DNA from: Aphelocoma coerulescens
Taxonomy: Eukaryota > Chordata > Aves > Passeriformes > Corvidae
Direction: 5' to 3'
Assembly (NCBI RefSeq): GCF_041296385.1
Contig: NW_027184063.1
Coordinates: 1,302,001-1,366,000, forward strand
DNA: 64,000 bases
Shown: positions 41,281-54,895 of the stretch, piece after piece
Position numbering within the stretch: the stretch's first letter is position 1
How the letters are laid out: each line of letters opens with the position of its first letter
Notes under the pieces: model-generated
The model's input: only the letters and a program-made list of their open reading frames with translations
Told to the model about the DNA's origin: nothing
Database searches by the model: none
Made by a program: the position numbers and the translations under genes

Positions 41281-43442
41281 CAAAATAAACTTGGCAGAAA
41301 TCAAACTTAACTCTACCTAAAATGCTTGGAGGAATGTTTGCTCTTCCCACAAGTCACTTGTGATGAAAACGCAAACAAACCCCAACCATGAATGAACCGA
41401 CAGCCGAAGCAGTTATGGTGGCAATTCAAAGGTCCAGCAGTTCCCGCACAGCTCCAGCTCAGCTGCTGGCAGGTTCCTGTCAAAGAAAAGTGAAAGTTCG
41501 GCCCAATACAGATGATTTAAAGGAAGGATAAACTCTGTGTAGCTGCCCCAGAGGTGACAGGGATGAAGAGAAAAATGATTCTCACATTTTGCAAAGGCCC
41601 CAGCCTGTGAAAGAGAAAAGGGGGGAGAGTAAGGGAGTGACAGGGACAGAGACCTCCCCTGGGGAGGGGCGAGTGTGACACTGTCCCCTGTGTGTGTGGC
41701 CTTCCCGGGGTGGGGGTTTCACACCTGAGCCAGTCTGGGTAAGGGGGGTGGTGTTCACTCCCCCTGGGCAGGGGTTACCCCACACCCCCAAACTCTCCTC
41801 CTGCCCCCTTGGTTGGGGGATGGGGGTGCAAACCTGGCCTCAGCAAATGGGTCTGGGGGCTGGGGCCTCCCCCAGCCAGGGCTGATTTTCAGGACAGCTC
41901 TGGCCTTGGCTTTCTGGTGGATTCATTCTCCTCCCTCAGCCTTGTTTCCTTCTCCCTAGACCTGAGATCCCTGGCTAAGAGTCCCCCTTTCCCTGATCTC
42001 AAGGTTCCTTAGCTCAACTTGCAGGCCAAAGTTCCCCTCAGGAGGCACATTCAGGGACAGGGGGTGCTTGGGTGGTGGCAGCTCCTTTATACAGTTCTGC
42101 CATAATGGGCAAAAAGCTCTTCCTGACAAAGTTTCAGCTGTGAACCACAACATTTCAGTATCTCAGCAGCCCCCAGAGCATCCCCCGTGTTGCCAGATGG
42201 AAAATCCTCTGTGCCAGGTGGGTTTCCCACAAGGCTCATTTCTCAAACCTGTCTTGGGGCTGAGTCAGGGATGCAGTATCCCATGATGGTTTGTGCTTAG
42301 CGAGTGGGAACCTTCTGTTCCCGTGGTGTTGTTTGTTCTGTTGTGCTCTCTCTGTATTTTATAGTAAAGAGCTGTTCCTCCTTTTCCTGCATTTTTGCTT
42401 AGGAGCCCTGTAATTTTGGAATTGGATCCAAGAGGATCATCAGGGCACTGCTGGGCCCCATGGAAGCAAGGGGCCAGTGTGATTCTGAGAGGCCCCATGG
42501 ATCCAAGGCGACCATTGTGCTCCTGCAGGTCCTCATGGAATCACAGAGTCCCTTGTGACACTGCTGGAGCCAAGGACACTTTTGTGACACTGAGGGACCC
42601 CGTGGAAGCAAGGGAACCTGGAACAGCTCTGGCTGGCTTGGCCTCCTGGTGGTCACCTGACAGCTCCAGCTGATCTTGGAATGTTGAGAGTCGCTTCTCA
42701 TCTGCCCCTGGAGCTCTGGGGCTCTGTGTTTTCCTTCCTATGGAACAGATCCGTCCTTCTCCTCCAGGGGCCCATGGCCAAAACTGAGATTCCTCTTCCA
42801 AATTTCTGTGTATCCAAGGACTGTTGCCAGATGAAACCTGCCAGGAAAATCAGATCTGCCGGGCTTTGCCTCCCAGGGACCCCCTCTCCTCTGCCTTTGT
42901 GACACTGAAGTCTGTTTGGCATCAGGCTGTTCCGCAGGCTATCCCGCTTCCTTCGGGACTGCTGTTGCCCCTGTGCCCACTGCCCCCTGAAAGAACAGGC
43001 TGCCCTGTGGGGGAACAAATGCAGCTTCTCCTGGGGAAAGCCTCAGCGAGGGCTCAGTTTGGCATTGGTCATTGCGGTGACTGCAGGAAAGGGGCACCCC
43101 ACCATGGGGCATTTCTTGGTCAGCTCCAGACATAAAGAGTGGGAAACTGTCTGAGACTCGGGTTGTGGCCTCGAAGGCACTACTGTGGTTTGCAGGGAGC
43201 TGCAGGGCAGCACAGCCCTCTCTGTGCCCAGGAGTGGTCACTTTGGAGGTGGTGTTGGATCTGATGGGGACAAGTGGTGCCCTGTGGGGCAAGGGGCTGG
43301 GGGTGGCCTTGAGAGTCTCCATGGCACTGAGGAGGAGCTCCATAGATGGTGGTTGGTGTCTGGGGCTGAGGGGCCATAGGGGATTGGGAGAGCTGTACCT
43401 GGCCAGGGGAATTTATGTGGGGGGCAGCCGTGACCTCTCGGC

Positions 43443-44640
43443 CACCGTTTCCACTCTGTCTCTGTCCCCAGCCATCACCTCAAAGCTGCTCAGGGTCTCT
43501 GGGGAATGGGCAAAGATTCATTCGGGACAGGGGCAGGAAGACCATGGGGGTGTCCTCAAACTGGGCACTGTGCGGGTCCCAGGCGGGGACAGGACTCAGT
43601 GGGTGGGAGGAGCGGGACTGGACTGGGCTGTGCCCAGGCTGGGGGGATGTGTCCGAGGTTCCCCGACCCCTGTGGTGTGGGGGTGCATTGGGGGCCCCTC
43701 CGTGGCCTGTGGGGGTGCTGGAACCCCCCACCCATGGGTGCTGTTGCTGCAGGTTCTGGGTGTCTCTGCTGTGCTGTGTGCCACAACAACTCCTCCAGCT
43801 GTCATTTCATGTCACCGAGGGGCTGGATACCACTTGCATGACCCTGGGGAGAAGAGGAGAAGACTGGGGACAGTCACTTCAGATGGAAGGAGAGAGAGTT
43901 GCACATTTTGATCGAGCCCCACGAGGGCCAGTACAAGGTGAGACCCCCAGCAGTGGCAGCTCAGCTCCCCATGGCAGGCACAGCCGTGCTTCTGGGGGCA
44001 TCAGTGTCCCCACTGTCCCTGATGTCCCTGCTGTCCCCTCTGTCCCTGCCATCCCCATGTCCCTGCAAATCACGGTGAACCAACAGAAATCGCCGTGGAA
44101 AGTGGAAACATCCTGTCCTCGGGCCGGGCTCTCAGGGTGGCAGGAGATGTCACCCTGGAGCTCGTGGAATGGAACCCACATGACTGGTGCTGGTATGGGT
44201 GGGGACCTGCTGGGCTGGGGACCTCCAGGGGGACAGGGACCTCTAGGGATGGTTGTGGACTCCTCCAGGAGGCCGAGGAGGTCCATGGACTGGAGATCCC
44301 CAGGGGCTCAGAGGACACACAGAGGTGGGGAATGGGGTGGGTGAGGTCGCTGTGCCACGATGGCCCTGTTCCCAGCTCCATGTGCCTCTGCTCCCCCTCA
44401 CACATGGCTGCAGGTGTCAGGGACACCTGGACAGGGTGGGAGGGGTGTCAGAGTGGGGGGTACCTTGGAATAGCCCACGTGGGTTGTGGGGTGGGGGGCA
44501 CAGGAGGGTCTGTGGACAGATGGGTACCTGGCTGCACGGGCCCCTGGGAGTACCCTGGCCATCCCACCATGCTCATGTTTCCTAGCCCCTACCTGAGCCT
44601 GTGGGGGCACCTGTGGAGGACCAGGTGACTCAGAATGTCT
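43443..44640. other. Unrecognised stretch, possible exons
   Basis: Acceptor-like ends (CTGTCCCCAG near 43470, GTTGCTGCAG near 43752) and a donor-like GTGAGACCCC near 43939 bracket short frames, but no family could be named. It could be part of a host gene. Confidence 0.25.
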
Positions 44641-45290
44641 CCTAGCGGGGCCTGATGGAACACAGGAGACCATAGTGAGGGTATGCAGCCCCATTGATCC
44701 AAGGGTCCAGTGTGACACAGAGGACCCTCATGGAACCCAAGGGACCAGAGAAAGGTTATGGAACCTCATGCAACCATGGCTCCACTATGACACACCAGGG
44801 CCTAATGCAGCTCAGGAGACCACAGTGAGGTTCTGGAACCTCATGGAAAAAAGCCTTAAAATGACACAGTGTGGCCTCACGGAACCCAGGATACCATAAC
44901 CACTGTATAGAACCTCACGGAACCAAGGCTGCAGTGGGACACAGCGGGTCCTCATGGAACCCAATAGTCCATAGTGAGGTTATGGAAAGTCCTGGAACCA
45001 AGGCTATATAGCAACGAACCAGGGCCTCACGAACACAGGAGACCATTCTGAGGCTGTGGAATCCCATGGAACCAAGCCTCCAATATGTTTCAGCAGGGCA
45101 TAACACAGCTCAGGAGACCACAGTGAGGTCTTGGAACCTCATGGAAGCAAGGCTCTGATTTGACACAGTGAGGCCTGATGGAATAAAAGAGACCACAGTG
45201 GAGTTCTGGAACCCAATGGAACCAGGGCTCTACTGTGACTCAACGGAGCCTCATGGAACCCAAGAGACCACAGTTGTGGAATATGGGATT
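44641..45290. repeat. Degenerate tandem repeat
   Basis: Units of roughly 45 bases contain CATGGAACC and GACACAGTG cores. It resumes at 46905-47160, beyond ERV-6. Confidence 0.6.
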
Positions 45291-46905
45291 ACATTTGTTA
45301 AAGTGATTGAAGCTTATGCTCAGCAGAAGGCCCTGTGGGAAAGGCCCCGCTGCGGGCTGGGCGGTTGGAAGTTGGGTGAAGGGTGAGAGGCAGCTGCGAG
45401 TGAGGAGAGAGTCGGTTGAGTGACAATTGGCAGAGGGACTGTGATTGGCTGGAGGAAGGTTTGCACAGCATATGAGCGGGAAGCTGACTGGCTGATAGGA
45501 TGCGTGGACCGCAGCACGGCAGCTGTGCCAGCCAATGGGTGCCCTTCTGCTGTTAAGTTCTGTTATGGTTCTTCAGTTTGGTTTCATTTGAGATGAAAGG
45601 TATAAAGAGGGGGTGATTCTGGAAATAAAGGGATCTTCTTGGGTCATACAAGGGGTTCTGTTGTCTTTGTTCCCCATTGCTGCAAGTGGCTGGCCCGAAT
45701 TGGGACCAATAAAAGCGGTGAAGGGTGTGCACCACTCCGATAGCACTTTCCACTGTGTTAGGAATTGGTTGACCGGGAAGAGTTCGGTGAAGGAACTCAA
45801 GGAATTCAAGTGCATGCACCTCACCTATCAGGTGAGTAACCAGTGGAAGCAATATGGGAGGTGGAAGATCCCTGGAACAAAGAAGGAGATTGGACCTGTA
45901 TGGCGGCTCCTACATCGGCAAACTACTGGTATTGCTGATGTGAAATTAAGCACCCTGCTGGACTGGGTGTCCGATTAGGTTAGAGATTTTCCCTTCAGTG
46001 GGCCCCTTCAATCAGAAGTCTGGCAAGTGGTAGGGCAGAGACTTTTTGATATCGCCAGGGACAGCAATGCCGAAGCTTGCAGGCACCTCGCTACATGGGG
46101 AACGATCATGGCAGACTTTAAGGGAAGTTCCGTGGATGTTGGCCATTATGCGGCTTCAGAAGCTGATTCCCCTGAGCCCTCAGCACCTCCTGAACCTGTA
46201 TCTGATGCATCCGGCTACCCCGAGATTCTCCCATCCCCTACAGAATTGATTTACATGATAAAAAAATCCCTACACAGTTGGCTTCCTCGGCATGGAAGTC
46301 CCAGACCGTGAGCAAGCTTCGGACTCCCTTCCTGCCCACAATGATGACGTTGTAACCCAGCACTGGCGGAAGTGTAGGGAAGCCGCGATGGAGGAGAACG
46401 ACCTGGCGGTTGTTACTGCCTGTCTGGTTATATATGCGCCGAAGCAACGCCCGGCCTACAGGGAACTAGACTATAAAGTAATCAAAGAACTGAGGATGCT
46501 AGTAAAGGAAAGCGGCGTATCCTTCTGTCACGTCCTAAGTTACCTGGACTCCATAAGTACTGTGTACATCCTCGTACCTAATGACTGCAAAAGCATAATG
46601 AGAATGATCTTGACCGTGACTACCGTGAGCTGTGTACTACCCAGGCGGAAGTGCTGCAAGACAGAAATCCACCCATCGTTGCCGCACAGCTGACCGCAGA
46701 GGGTCCGTACGCAGTCCCTACAGCGCAGACAGGCTACCTGTGTGACGTGTATGATATCATCACCCACCTAGCCCGGCAAGCCCTGCGGCAACTCCTGGGG
46801 ACGGGTATTGATGCTAACGTGTCTTTTGCTAAGATCCTACAGGGTCTGGCAGAGTCGTTTGTACAGTTCCTGGACAAACTGCAAGAATGCCAAAATGTGG
46901 GTTCT
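45290..46905 (+). mobile_element. gag: ERV-6: LTR and gag fragment
   Basis: A U3/R-like stretch has CCAAT near 45533, GGTATAAAGAG near 45599 and AATAAAG near 45623. Gag follows in pieces: a matrix-like part (45613-45978 and 46027-46311), a capsid start with AYRELDYKVIKELR and LVPND (46292-46620), then the major homology region ILQGLAESFVQFLDKLQE near 46836, where it ends. The pieces are in different frames. The capsid style is alpha/beta-like. Both ends lie in the same tandem repeat, which suggests insertion into the array followed by loss of the 3' part. Confidence 0.7.
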
Positions 46906-48420
46906 GCCACTCATGGAACCAAGGCTCTGATGTGACACCGTGGGGCCTATGTGAACACAGGAGTCCATTGTGACTCTATGGAATCTCCTGGAACAAGGCT
47001 CCAACATGTCACAGTGGAGCCTCATGGAACCAGGAGACCACAGCCACCAAATGGAACCTCATGGAATTAAGCATCCAGTGGGACAGAGCAGGGCCTAATG
47101 CAGCTTGAGACTGAGTCCATAGTGAGGTTATGGAACCTCATGGAGCCATGGCATAAAGCTGTCAGGGACTGAAATGGTTCATACCTTAAACATTGTTATG
47201 AAGGAGTTTTGCCCATTCTAGCAAAAACTGTATCAAGAAGCTACAGCCACAGAAGCCCAGCCCTCCTTGAAGATGCCTGACTGGCACTTTGGACTGGGAG
47301 TTCAGTCACAGAGCTAAGAGAAAGGGGACACTACTGTGCAATCATCTCAGGTTCTAGGCAGAAGTAATCAAGGCTGAGGGAAAAGAACACATCCACAAGA
47401 AAACCAAAGAGCACAAAATCATGGCTGGCTGGGTTTGGGGTGGAGGAGACCACAGTCCACAGAGGGCCTACACAGGTTTACACAGACTCCCCTGCCACTG
47501 AGGGGGAACAAGGAGGTTTCAGGTCTGTGGTGCCACCTCTGGTCAGAGGCACTGAACACCCATCCTCCCTTACACAAACTGGCCCAGCTGGGAAACCTCC
47601 AACACTGGAAAGGCCATATCCACGGGATATTCACAAGAGGCAGCTGAGGGGGTGTCATAATCCATCAAAGACCTCCCAAAGTGCTCCCAAAATTTATTCC
47701 TGAGGCCTTGCTCCACAGGACTGCACGTGATGCAAAGTGATGCAGCAGACCCAGAGTCTGCTGCAAGAGACAGTGTCCAAGTGCCCTCCCCAGGCGCCTT
47801 CTTTCTACTGGGCCTGGCAATGTTTTTGTGGCCATTGTGTTCCATGAGGCCCCTCTCTATAACAACTGCCCTTGATTCCATGAGATTCCATTGCATCACA
47901 AAGATGTTCTAGCTTCCATGAGGTCCCACTGTGTCACAATGGACACTGGGTTCCCTGAGTGGTGGCACTGTTTCCACACCAACCTCTGTCTGAAGAGGCC
48001 CCACTTTGTCACAATTGACTCTGGGTTCCATGGGCTGGGAAGAGCAGAGGTGGGAAGAGGCTGGGCCATTGTCCCTGGCTGTGCTGCTGCTGGGAGTATC
48101 TTCCCTCCAGCTGTGCCCACAGGCACTGCCCCTGCAGAGCCAGAGAAGGGCTGAGGAACAAACCTTGGACACACAAGTCAGGGCAGACACTCCTTTTGAT
48201 TCAAATGCACAGGGAAGAAGCCTCCTGAAAGTCTTTGTGTTTCCAAAGAAAGCCAGACATTCATGTAGAAATGCTAAGAGCAGTACTACAGGATTTTATA
48301 AAAAACAGCATAACACTACAAAAAGAAGAAAAGAAGGCACCAATGAAAAAATGGACAAATAGGAAAAAAAAGCTGAGATCATAAAGAGTCACATTCTGAA
48401 GGTTCTGGAGCAGAAAAGGA
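46905..48420. other. Repeats and duplicated sequence, no gene
   Basis: 46905-47160 continues the tandem repeat. 47410-47790 matches 6210-6590. 47800-48420 matches 7380-8010. Nothing coding is seen. Confidence 0.5.
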
Positions 48421-48424
48421 GAGT

Positions 48425-49358
48425 TTATTGCTTCTGAAAAGATACAGTCATCATTTTCCTCAGGGCATCCTTGAGCTCCTGGTTCCTCAGGCTGTAGATG
48501 AGGGGGTTCAGGGCTGGAGGCACCACCTAGTACAGAACTGACACCACCACATCCAGGGATGGGGATGAGATGGAGGGGGGCTTCAGGTGAGCAAATGTGC
48601 CAGGGCTGATAAACAGAGAGACCACGGCCAGGTGAGGGAGGCACGTGCAAAAGGCTTTATGGCAGCCCTGCTCAGAGGGGATCCTCAGCATGGCCCTGAA
48701 GAACTGCACATAGGAGAAAAGCATGAACACAAAACAACCCAAAAAAGGAAAAGTACTAAAAGCAAGAAGCCCAAATTCCCACAGGTATGTGTCTGAGCAG
48801 GAGAGCCTGAGGATGTGTGGGATTTCACAGAAGAACTGGCCCAGGGCATTGTCCTGGCACAGGGGCAGAGGAAATGTATTGGCCGTGTGCAGCAGAGCAG
48901 TGAGAAAGCCACTGGCCCAGGCAGCTGCTGCCATGTGGGCACAAGCTCTGCTGCCCAGGAGGGTCCCGTAGTGCAGGGCTTTACAGATGGACACGTAGCG
49001 GTCGTAGCACATGAGGGTGAGGAGGAAATCCTGTGTTCCAAGGAAGAAGACAATCAGAAACACCTGAGCTGCACATCCTGTGTAGGAGATGTGCCTGGTG
49101 CCCCAGAGGGAATTGTGCATGGCTTTGGGGACAGTGGTGCAGATGGAGCCCAGGTCGGTGAGGGCCAGGCTGAGCAGGAAGAAGAACATGGGGCTGTGCA
49201 GGTGCTGGCCGCAGGCTCCGGTGCTGATGATGGAGGCCGTTGGCCAGGAGGGCAGCCAGGGAGATGCCCAGGAAGAGGCAGAAGTGCAGGAGCTGCATCT
49301 GCCACGTGTCTGCCAAAGGCAGCAGGAGGAAGTGGCTGATGGAGCTGCTGTTGGACAT
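48425..49358 (-). pseudogene. OR-2 olfactory receptor pseudogene
   Basis: This is the duplicate of OR-1 without the retroviral insertion, with ATG at 49358 and the usual stop at 48425-48427. It keeps the DRY-type motif (YDRYVSIC). Two lesions are visible. First, an extra base near 49231 in TM2 (gatgatggaggccg versus gatgatgaggctg in OR-1) shifts the frame. Second, a TAG at 48527-48529 just before VVPPALNPL removes TM7. The family is OR14-like (gamma-c) by recognition. It is not expected to give a functional receptor. Confidence 0.88.
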
Positions 49359-50876
49359 TGCTGTGTCTGGCCATGGGCACCTGTTCATGGAGAAAGGACA
49401 GTGACAAGTCAGGACAGGCTGCTTGGAGCCAAACCCGTGCCATTCCCTGCAGACTGTCCCGCTGGGACTGCCCCACCCTTGTTCCTGCTCTGGGAAAACC
49501 TTCACCCAGTTGCCTGCCTGAGCTCCACTTGTGCTGTCTGAGTGTGCCAGGAGCAGCCAGGCCTGTGCGTGGGGGCTGTCGAGGAGCCATCCCTGCCCCG
49601 CTGCCCTGGGTTTGTGGCCGTGTGGCAGAGGGACAAGGCTGGAGAGTCAGGATTTGTCAGTGCAATCCCTCCTAGAAAGGCTTGGTAGCAGTTTTACTCT
49701 CAGTTCCACAGGACAGGGATGGCAGGAGTGAGTTTTAGGAAAGGTTTTCCTACCCACACATCATTCCTGCTTCTCTGAGGTCAGAAATCCCCAGCATTTC
49801 TGCTGCACTCCACCTTTGCCACTGAGAGGTGAGAGGCAAAGGATTCCCTGTGGCTCAGGGCAAGCTGAGGGGCTGCATGGGCTTGTTCCCAACTGCCCTG
49901 GGCTTGCCCCTTTGGCTGCAGTCAGAGCACAATCACACTCCCGGCTCACCCTGGCATAAACCAGACCCTGCCCAGAGCACAGGGATCCCTGAATGTCTCA
50001 CCCTCTCTAAAGGTCTCTGAGCAAGGTCTCAGCACGCCCTTCTACCAGGGACACTCACGCTGCCCTTGGCAAACCCAGCAGCATTTCCTCAGCTGTGGCA
50101 TCTCTGCACTTCCCCGGGGGACATTCAGGGCACGCCGAGAGGCTCTGGCACAGATTTGCACCCAGGAGGGCAGCTCAGAGCTTGGAAGGACACAGTGAGG
50201 AGAGCCCTGGGTGTACCCACGATGGTATCTCAGGGAGGGAGGCTCAGCTCATTCCCCTTTCCCATGGACTGCTTTGCCCACAGCCCCACAGGGCACTGGG
50301 AAGCTTGGACACCCCATTCCCATGGACAGCCCTGTCTGGCAGGAATCCCAAGGGCAGAGCCTGACTCAGCTGCTGAAGATCCCAGAGCCCCCCTGAGAGC
50401 ACCAGATAGCAGTGACAATGTCAGAGGAGTAATAATAATAACAATAACAAGGACAATAGCAGAGACTCAGAATGTTCTGTCATTCTGGGATTCCAACTCC
50501 TGTTCTGCTTCTCTCATCCCGCAACCTTCCCAGCCTGCTCCAAGCAGGAAATCCAAACAGGCTCAGGAGCGCTCCTGATCTTGACAGCAATCCCTGGCTT
50601 ACCTTCTTTTGGGAAGCGCCTCCGGAGCTGTGCCCAGGCTGGTCTGGAGCTGGGAGCAGCCCTGCCCCAGCCAGCAGCTCTCAGCAGCAGCACCTGCCCT
50701 GCTCAGGGTCACTCCTTCCCCCCCGCAGCTCCTCCCCCAGCGCTGGCAGCAGCTCCCCGGGCCGGCTGAGAGCTGCCCCTGGCAGGCAGCAGAGTCCCTG
50801 CCCCAGCACAGCGCCCTGGGCTGCAGGACCCTGCTCTGCAGGACAGCCCTGGCCACCCCTGGCTGCAGCCCCGGCC
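49359..50876. other. OR-2 upstream region, no gene seen
   Basis: It matches 17223-18345, with about 410 additional bases at 49773-50185. The similarity stops at 50876, where the inverted repeat begins. Confidence 0.5.
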
Positions 50877-53800
50877 AAGAGGTCACTGCTGTCCTCACAC
50901 ACATTCCCCTGGCCAGGTACAGCTCTTCCAACCCCCTATGGCCCCTCAGCCCCAGACACCAACTCACATCTATGGAGCTCCTCCTCAGTACCATGGAGAC
51001 TCTCAAGGCCACCCCCAGCCCCACAGAGTCCTCCTTGTCCCCATCAGATCCAACACCACCTCCAAAGGGACCACTCCCGGGCACTGCCAGGGCTGTGCTG
51101 CCCTGCAGATCCCTGCAAACCACAGTAGTGCCTTCGAGGCCACAACCCGAGTCTCAGACAGTTTCCCACTCTTTATGTCTGGAGCTGACCAAGAAATACC
51201 CCATGGTGGGGTGCCCCTTTCCTGCAGTCACCGCAATGACCAACGTCAAACTGAGCCCTCGCTGAGGCTTTCCCCAGGAGAAGCTGCATTTGTTCCCCCA
51301 CAGAGCAGCCTGTTCTTATGGGGGGCAGTGGGCACAGGGGCAACAGCAGTCCTGAAGGAAGCGGGATAGCCTGCGGAACAGCCTGACGCCAAACAGACTT
51401 CAGTGTCATGAAGGCAGAGGAGAGGGTGTCCCTGGGAGGCCAAGCCCGGTAGAGCTGATTGTCCTGGCAGGTTTCATCTGGCAACAGTCCTTGGATACAC
51501 AGCAATTTGGAAGAGGAATCTCAGTTTTGGCCATGGGCCGCTGGAGGAGAAGGACGGATCTGTTCCATAGGAAGGAAAACACAGAGCCCCAGAGCTCCAG
51601 GGGCAGATGAGAAGCGACTCTCAACATTCCAAGATCAGCTGGAGCTGTCAGGTGACCACCAGGAGGCCAAGCCAGCCAGAGCTGTTCCAGGTTCCCTTGC
51701 TTCCATGGGCCCCTCAGTGTCACAAAGGTGTCCTTGGCTCCACGGGGCCCAGCAGTGTCACAATGGACTCTGTGATTCCATGAGGACCTGCAGGAGCACA
51801 ATGGTCTCCTTGGATCCACGGGGCCTCTCAGAATCACACTGGCCCCTTGCTTCCATGGGGCCCAGCAGTGCCCCAATGATCCCCTTGGATCCAATTCCAA
51901 AATTATAGGGCTCCTGAGCAAAAATGCAGGAACAGGAGGAACAGCTCTTTACTATAAAATACAGAGAGAGCACAACAGAACAAACAACACCACGGGAACA
52001 GAAGGTTCCCACTCGCTAAGCACAAACCATCATGGGATACTGCATCCCTGACTCAGCCCCAAGACAGGTTTGAGGAATGAGCTTTGTGGGAGCCCACCTG
52101 GCACAGAGGATTTTCCATCTGGCAACATGGGGGATGCTCTGGGGGCTGCTGAGAGACTGAAATGTTGTGGTTCACAGCTGAAACTTTGTCAGGAAGAGCT
52201 TTTTGCCCATTATGGCAGAACTGTATAAAGGAGCTGCCACCACCCAAGCACCCCCTGTCCCTGAATGTGTCTCCTGAGGGGAACTTTGGCCTGCAAGTTG
52301 AGCTAAGGAACCTTGAGATCAGGGAAAGGGGGACTCTTAGCCAGGGATCTCAGGTCTAGGGAGGAGGAAACAAGGCTGAGGGAGGAGAATGAATCCACCA
52401 GAAAGCCAAGGCCAGAGCTGTCCTGAAAATCAGCCCTGGCTGGGGGAGACCCCAGCCCCCAGACCCATTTGCTGAGGCCAGGTTTGTACCCCCATCCCCC
52501 AACCAAGGGGGCAGGAGGAGAGTTTGGGGGTGTGGGGTAACCCCTGCCCAGGGGGAGTGAACACCACCCCCCTTACCCAGACTGGCTCAGGTGTGAAACC
52601 CCCACCCCGGGAAGGCCACACACACAGGGGACACTGTCACACTCGCCCCTCCCCAGGGGAGGTCTCTGTCTCTGTCACTCCCTTGCTCTCCCCCCTCTTC
52701 TCTTTCACAGGCTGGGGCCGTTTGCCAAATGTGAGAATCATTTTTCTCTTTATCCCTGTCACCTCTGTGACAGCTACACAGAGTTTATCCTTCCTTTAAA
52801 TCATCTGTATTGGGCCGAACTTTCACTTTTCTTTTACAGGAACATGCCAGCAGCTGAGCTGGAGCTGTGCGGGGACTGCTGGACCTTTGAATTGCCACCA
52901 TAACTGCTTCGGCTGTCGGTTCATTCATGGTTGGGGTTTGTTTGCGTTTTCATCACAAGTGACTTGTGGGAAGAGCAAACATTCCTCCAAGCATTTTCGG
53001 TAGAGTTAAGTTTGATTTCTGCCAAGTTTATTTTGTCCGGTGCCCAGGGGATGCTCAAGGGGTCTCTGTGCCTCTCTCCCTGGGGGATGCTGGGGAGGGG
53101 CTTGGTGGGGTTGTCCCTGTCCCTCTCACTCCAGGGCATTCCCAAGGCAGTGTCCCTGTCCCTTTCAGCCTTGGGGATGCTCGGGCATCTCCATCCCTCT
53201 TGCCCCAGGGAATGCTTGTGCGGGATTGGGGACCAAGGGCTCTGTGTCCCTCACACTGCTGAGTGTGCTCAGGGGCTCTCCAACCTTCTCATACCTGGGG
53301 ATGCCGGGGGAGTCTCTGTCCTTGTCACTCCTTGGGTGACCCTGCCCAAGCACCATCGGGGTGAGAGCAACACAGACACCCCCAAACCCACACAAGCACC
53401 TCCCAAAAATCCCAAGGGGAGAAGGACAGAGACCCTCACCAGGCACTGAGTGGGGTGAGAGGGACAGAGACCATCCCCAGCCCCAAATCATTCCCAGACA
53501 AGAGAGGCTTGGAGACTGCCCTGGGACTCCCCAGGTAGGAGAGGGACAGAGAAACTAAACTTGGGGGGCAGCTGGGTGGTCCAAGATCCAGGTGCTGCCA
53601 CGCTGCCCCTCCATTCCACACGAGCATTCCAGGAAGGCAGCCCTGAATGTGACCCTTGGGGGTCTGGGATCAGCCTTCACATCCCTGGGGGAGCAGAGAC
53701 AGAGAGGACGAGAGACTTTCCCCCTCTTATTCCTGTGGAAGGGTGAACCCCAGCTGCCCTTTTCTTCTGCTGCCTCCTCATCTCCTCGGCAGAGGATGTC

Positions 53801-54022
53801 AAACTCCCCAGGAGCAGGAAGAAGCCCATTCCGGGTTTCCTTGTGTCTGCAGCCTGGAACATCCACTCCCAGCAGAGCACTTGGTGAAAGCCCTGCTGAA
53901 TGACAGCAGGAGGAGGTTTGTGAGAAAGGCAGGAAATTGTATTTTGATAGGAAATCACAATTCCAAATTATTTCTTTCTGTCACATTCATTTTCAGTCAG
54001 TTCTGGTCTGGTTTCCAGAGTG

Positions 54023-54026
54023 CCAC
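54023..54026. repeat. Target-site duplication of ERV-5 (left copy)
   Basis: CCAC is repeated at 63229-63232. The empty site is visible as gtgccaccttctcag in reverse complement at 4363 and 40277. Four bases are typical of gammaretroviruses. Confidence 0.93.
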
Positions 54027-54488
54027 TGTTACAAAAAGGATAAGATATTGGATTTTAGAAGTAGTAAGGCTAAGGCTCTGCTAGGCTGTAAGGCCTCAGG
54101 TGTAGAAATAGTTCTCTTGGGAAACAGGAATGGAATGTGCTGGGTGGGGAAGTTAGGAGTAGTGAATTAGCTGGGCATGGAGAACATGTCTAAAAGTAAA
54201 TAGTTCTGGGTCGATATATGTGGCATGCAAGGGGGATTTCAGTGGTGGGAGTTCGTTGAGCATTATCTAAGACTAGACAACCATGAAGATATACGGCTTG
54301 GGGTATGATTATCAATTGTTAATGTTTTGTATGTGTGCCAATGTTTGAAACTGTATAAAGAGCTGAGTGAAACGATAGGTCTTTGGCAAGCCTGATTTGG
54401 GACACCAGTCCCCAGGTCCCCGGGCCCTGAATAAAGCACCGCATAAACTGACTCTCTGTTGGTTTGTGTTTGTGGTCGGTGGGCAACA
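54027..54488 (+). repeat. ERV-5 5' LTR
   Basis: It has TATAAAG at 54354-54360 and AATAAA at 54430-54435, then a GT-rich U5. Confidence 0.95.
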
Positions 54489-54494
54489 GTTTTC

Positions 54495-54512
54495 TGGCGA
54501 CCCAGGTGGGAC
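54495..54512 (+). promoter_or_regulatory. ERV-5 primer-binding site
   Basis: TGGCGACCCAGGTGGGAC lies six bases after the LTR. The implied tRNA end (...TCGCCA) fits an arginine tRNA, but the exact tRNA was not checked. Confidence 0.7.
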
Positions 54513-54619
54513 TCCGGGGGTCATAGGGGCGGTTCGCGGGGTGATCTGCTCCGTGCCGGCACCAGGTGATTTCTGGGGAGACATCAGCCCGTGCCTGACC
54601 CCGCGTCCGACGGACAACC

Positions 54620-54630
54620 GTGAGGTAAGC
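54620..54630 (+). promoter_or_regulatory. ERV-5 probable major splice donor
   Basis: GTGAG|GTAAGC in the leader is a strong donor consensus, placed where the env mRNA donor is expected. Confidence 0.55.
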
Positions 54631-54895
54631 CCACAAGGTGCTTTATTCCTTTTAAACCGGTGGTGGTAGCCTGCCCGGTAAGACGAGTCTCTACTCGCAG
54701 GGTTGGGGCATTGGTTTGGGATTATAAAGCCTAGGCGCTGGCCGTCAGACAGAGCGAAAGCTTTCCAGAGCCAGCCCTTGCTTCTCGCGGCGACGAGATA
54801 AGCAAGGAGGGAATTGGATATTGTGGTAATTGGTATTGGTATTAGTCTGTGTGTTATTAGTTGTGTGCGTTATTGTGTGGTTGCATACCTCTGGA

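Larger units (their letters stand above)
39512..43442. repeat. Inverted repeat, left arm (B)
   Basis: This arm reappears in reverse complement from 64000 back to 50877, excluding ERV-5. It holds the unidentified block (39600-40400), the minisatellite (40790-41280) and the stretch 41290-42130. The last 1.3 kb (42130-43442) is absent from block A. Confidence 0.85.

Noticed and set aside
43150..44330. Ig or C-type lectin receptor exons
   Set aside because: Splice-like ends are present, but no Cys/Trp pattern of either family could be traced; left as unrecognised.
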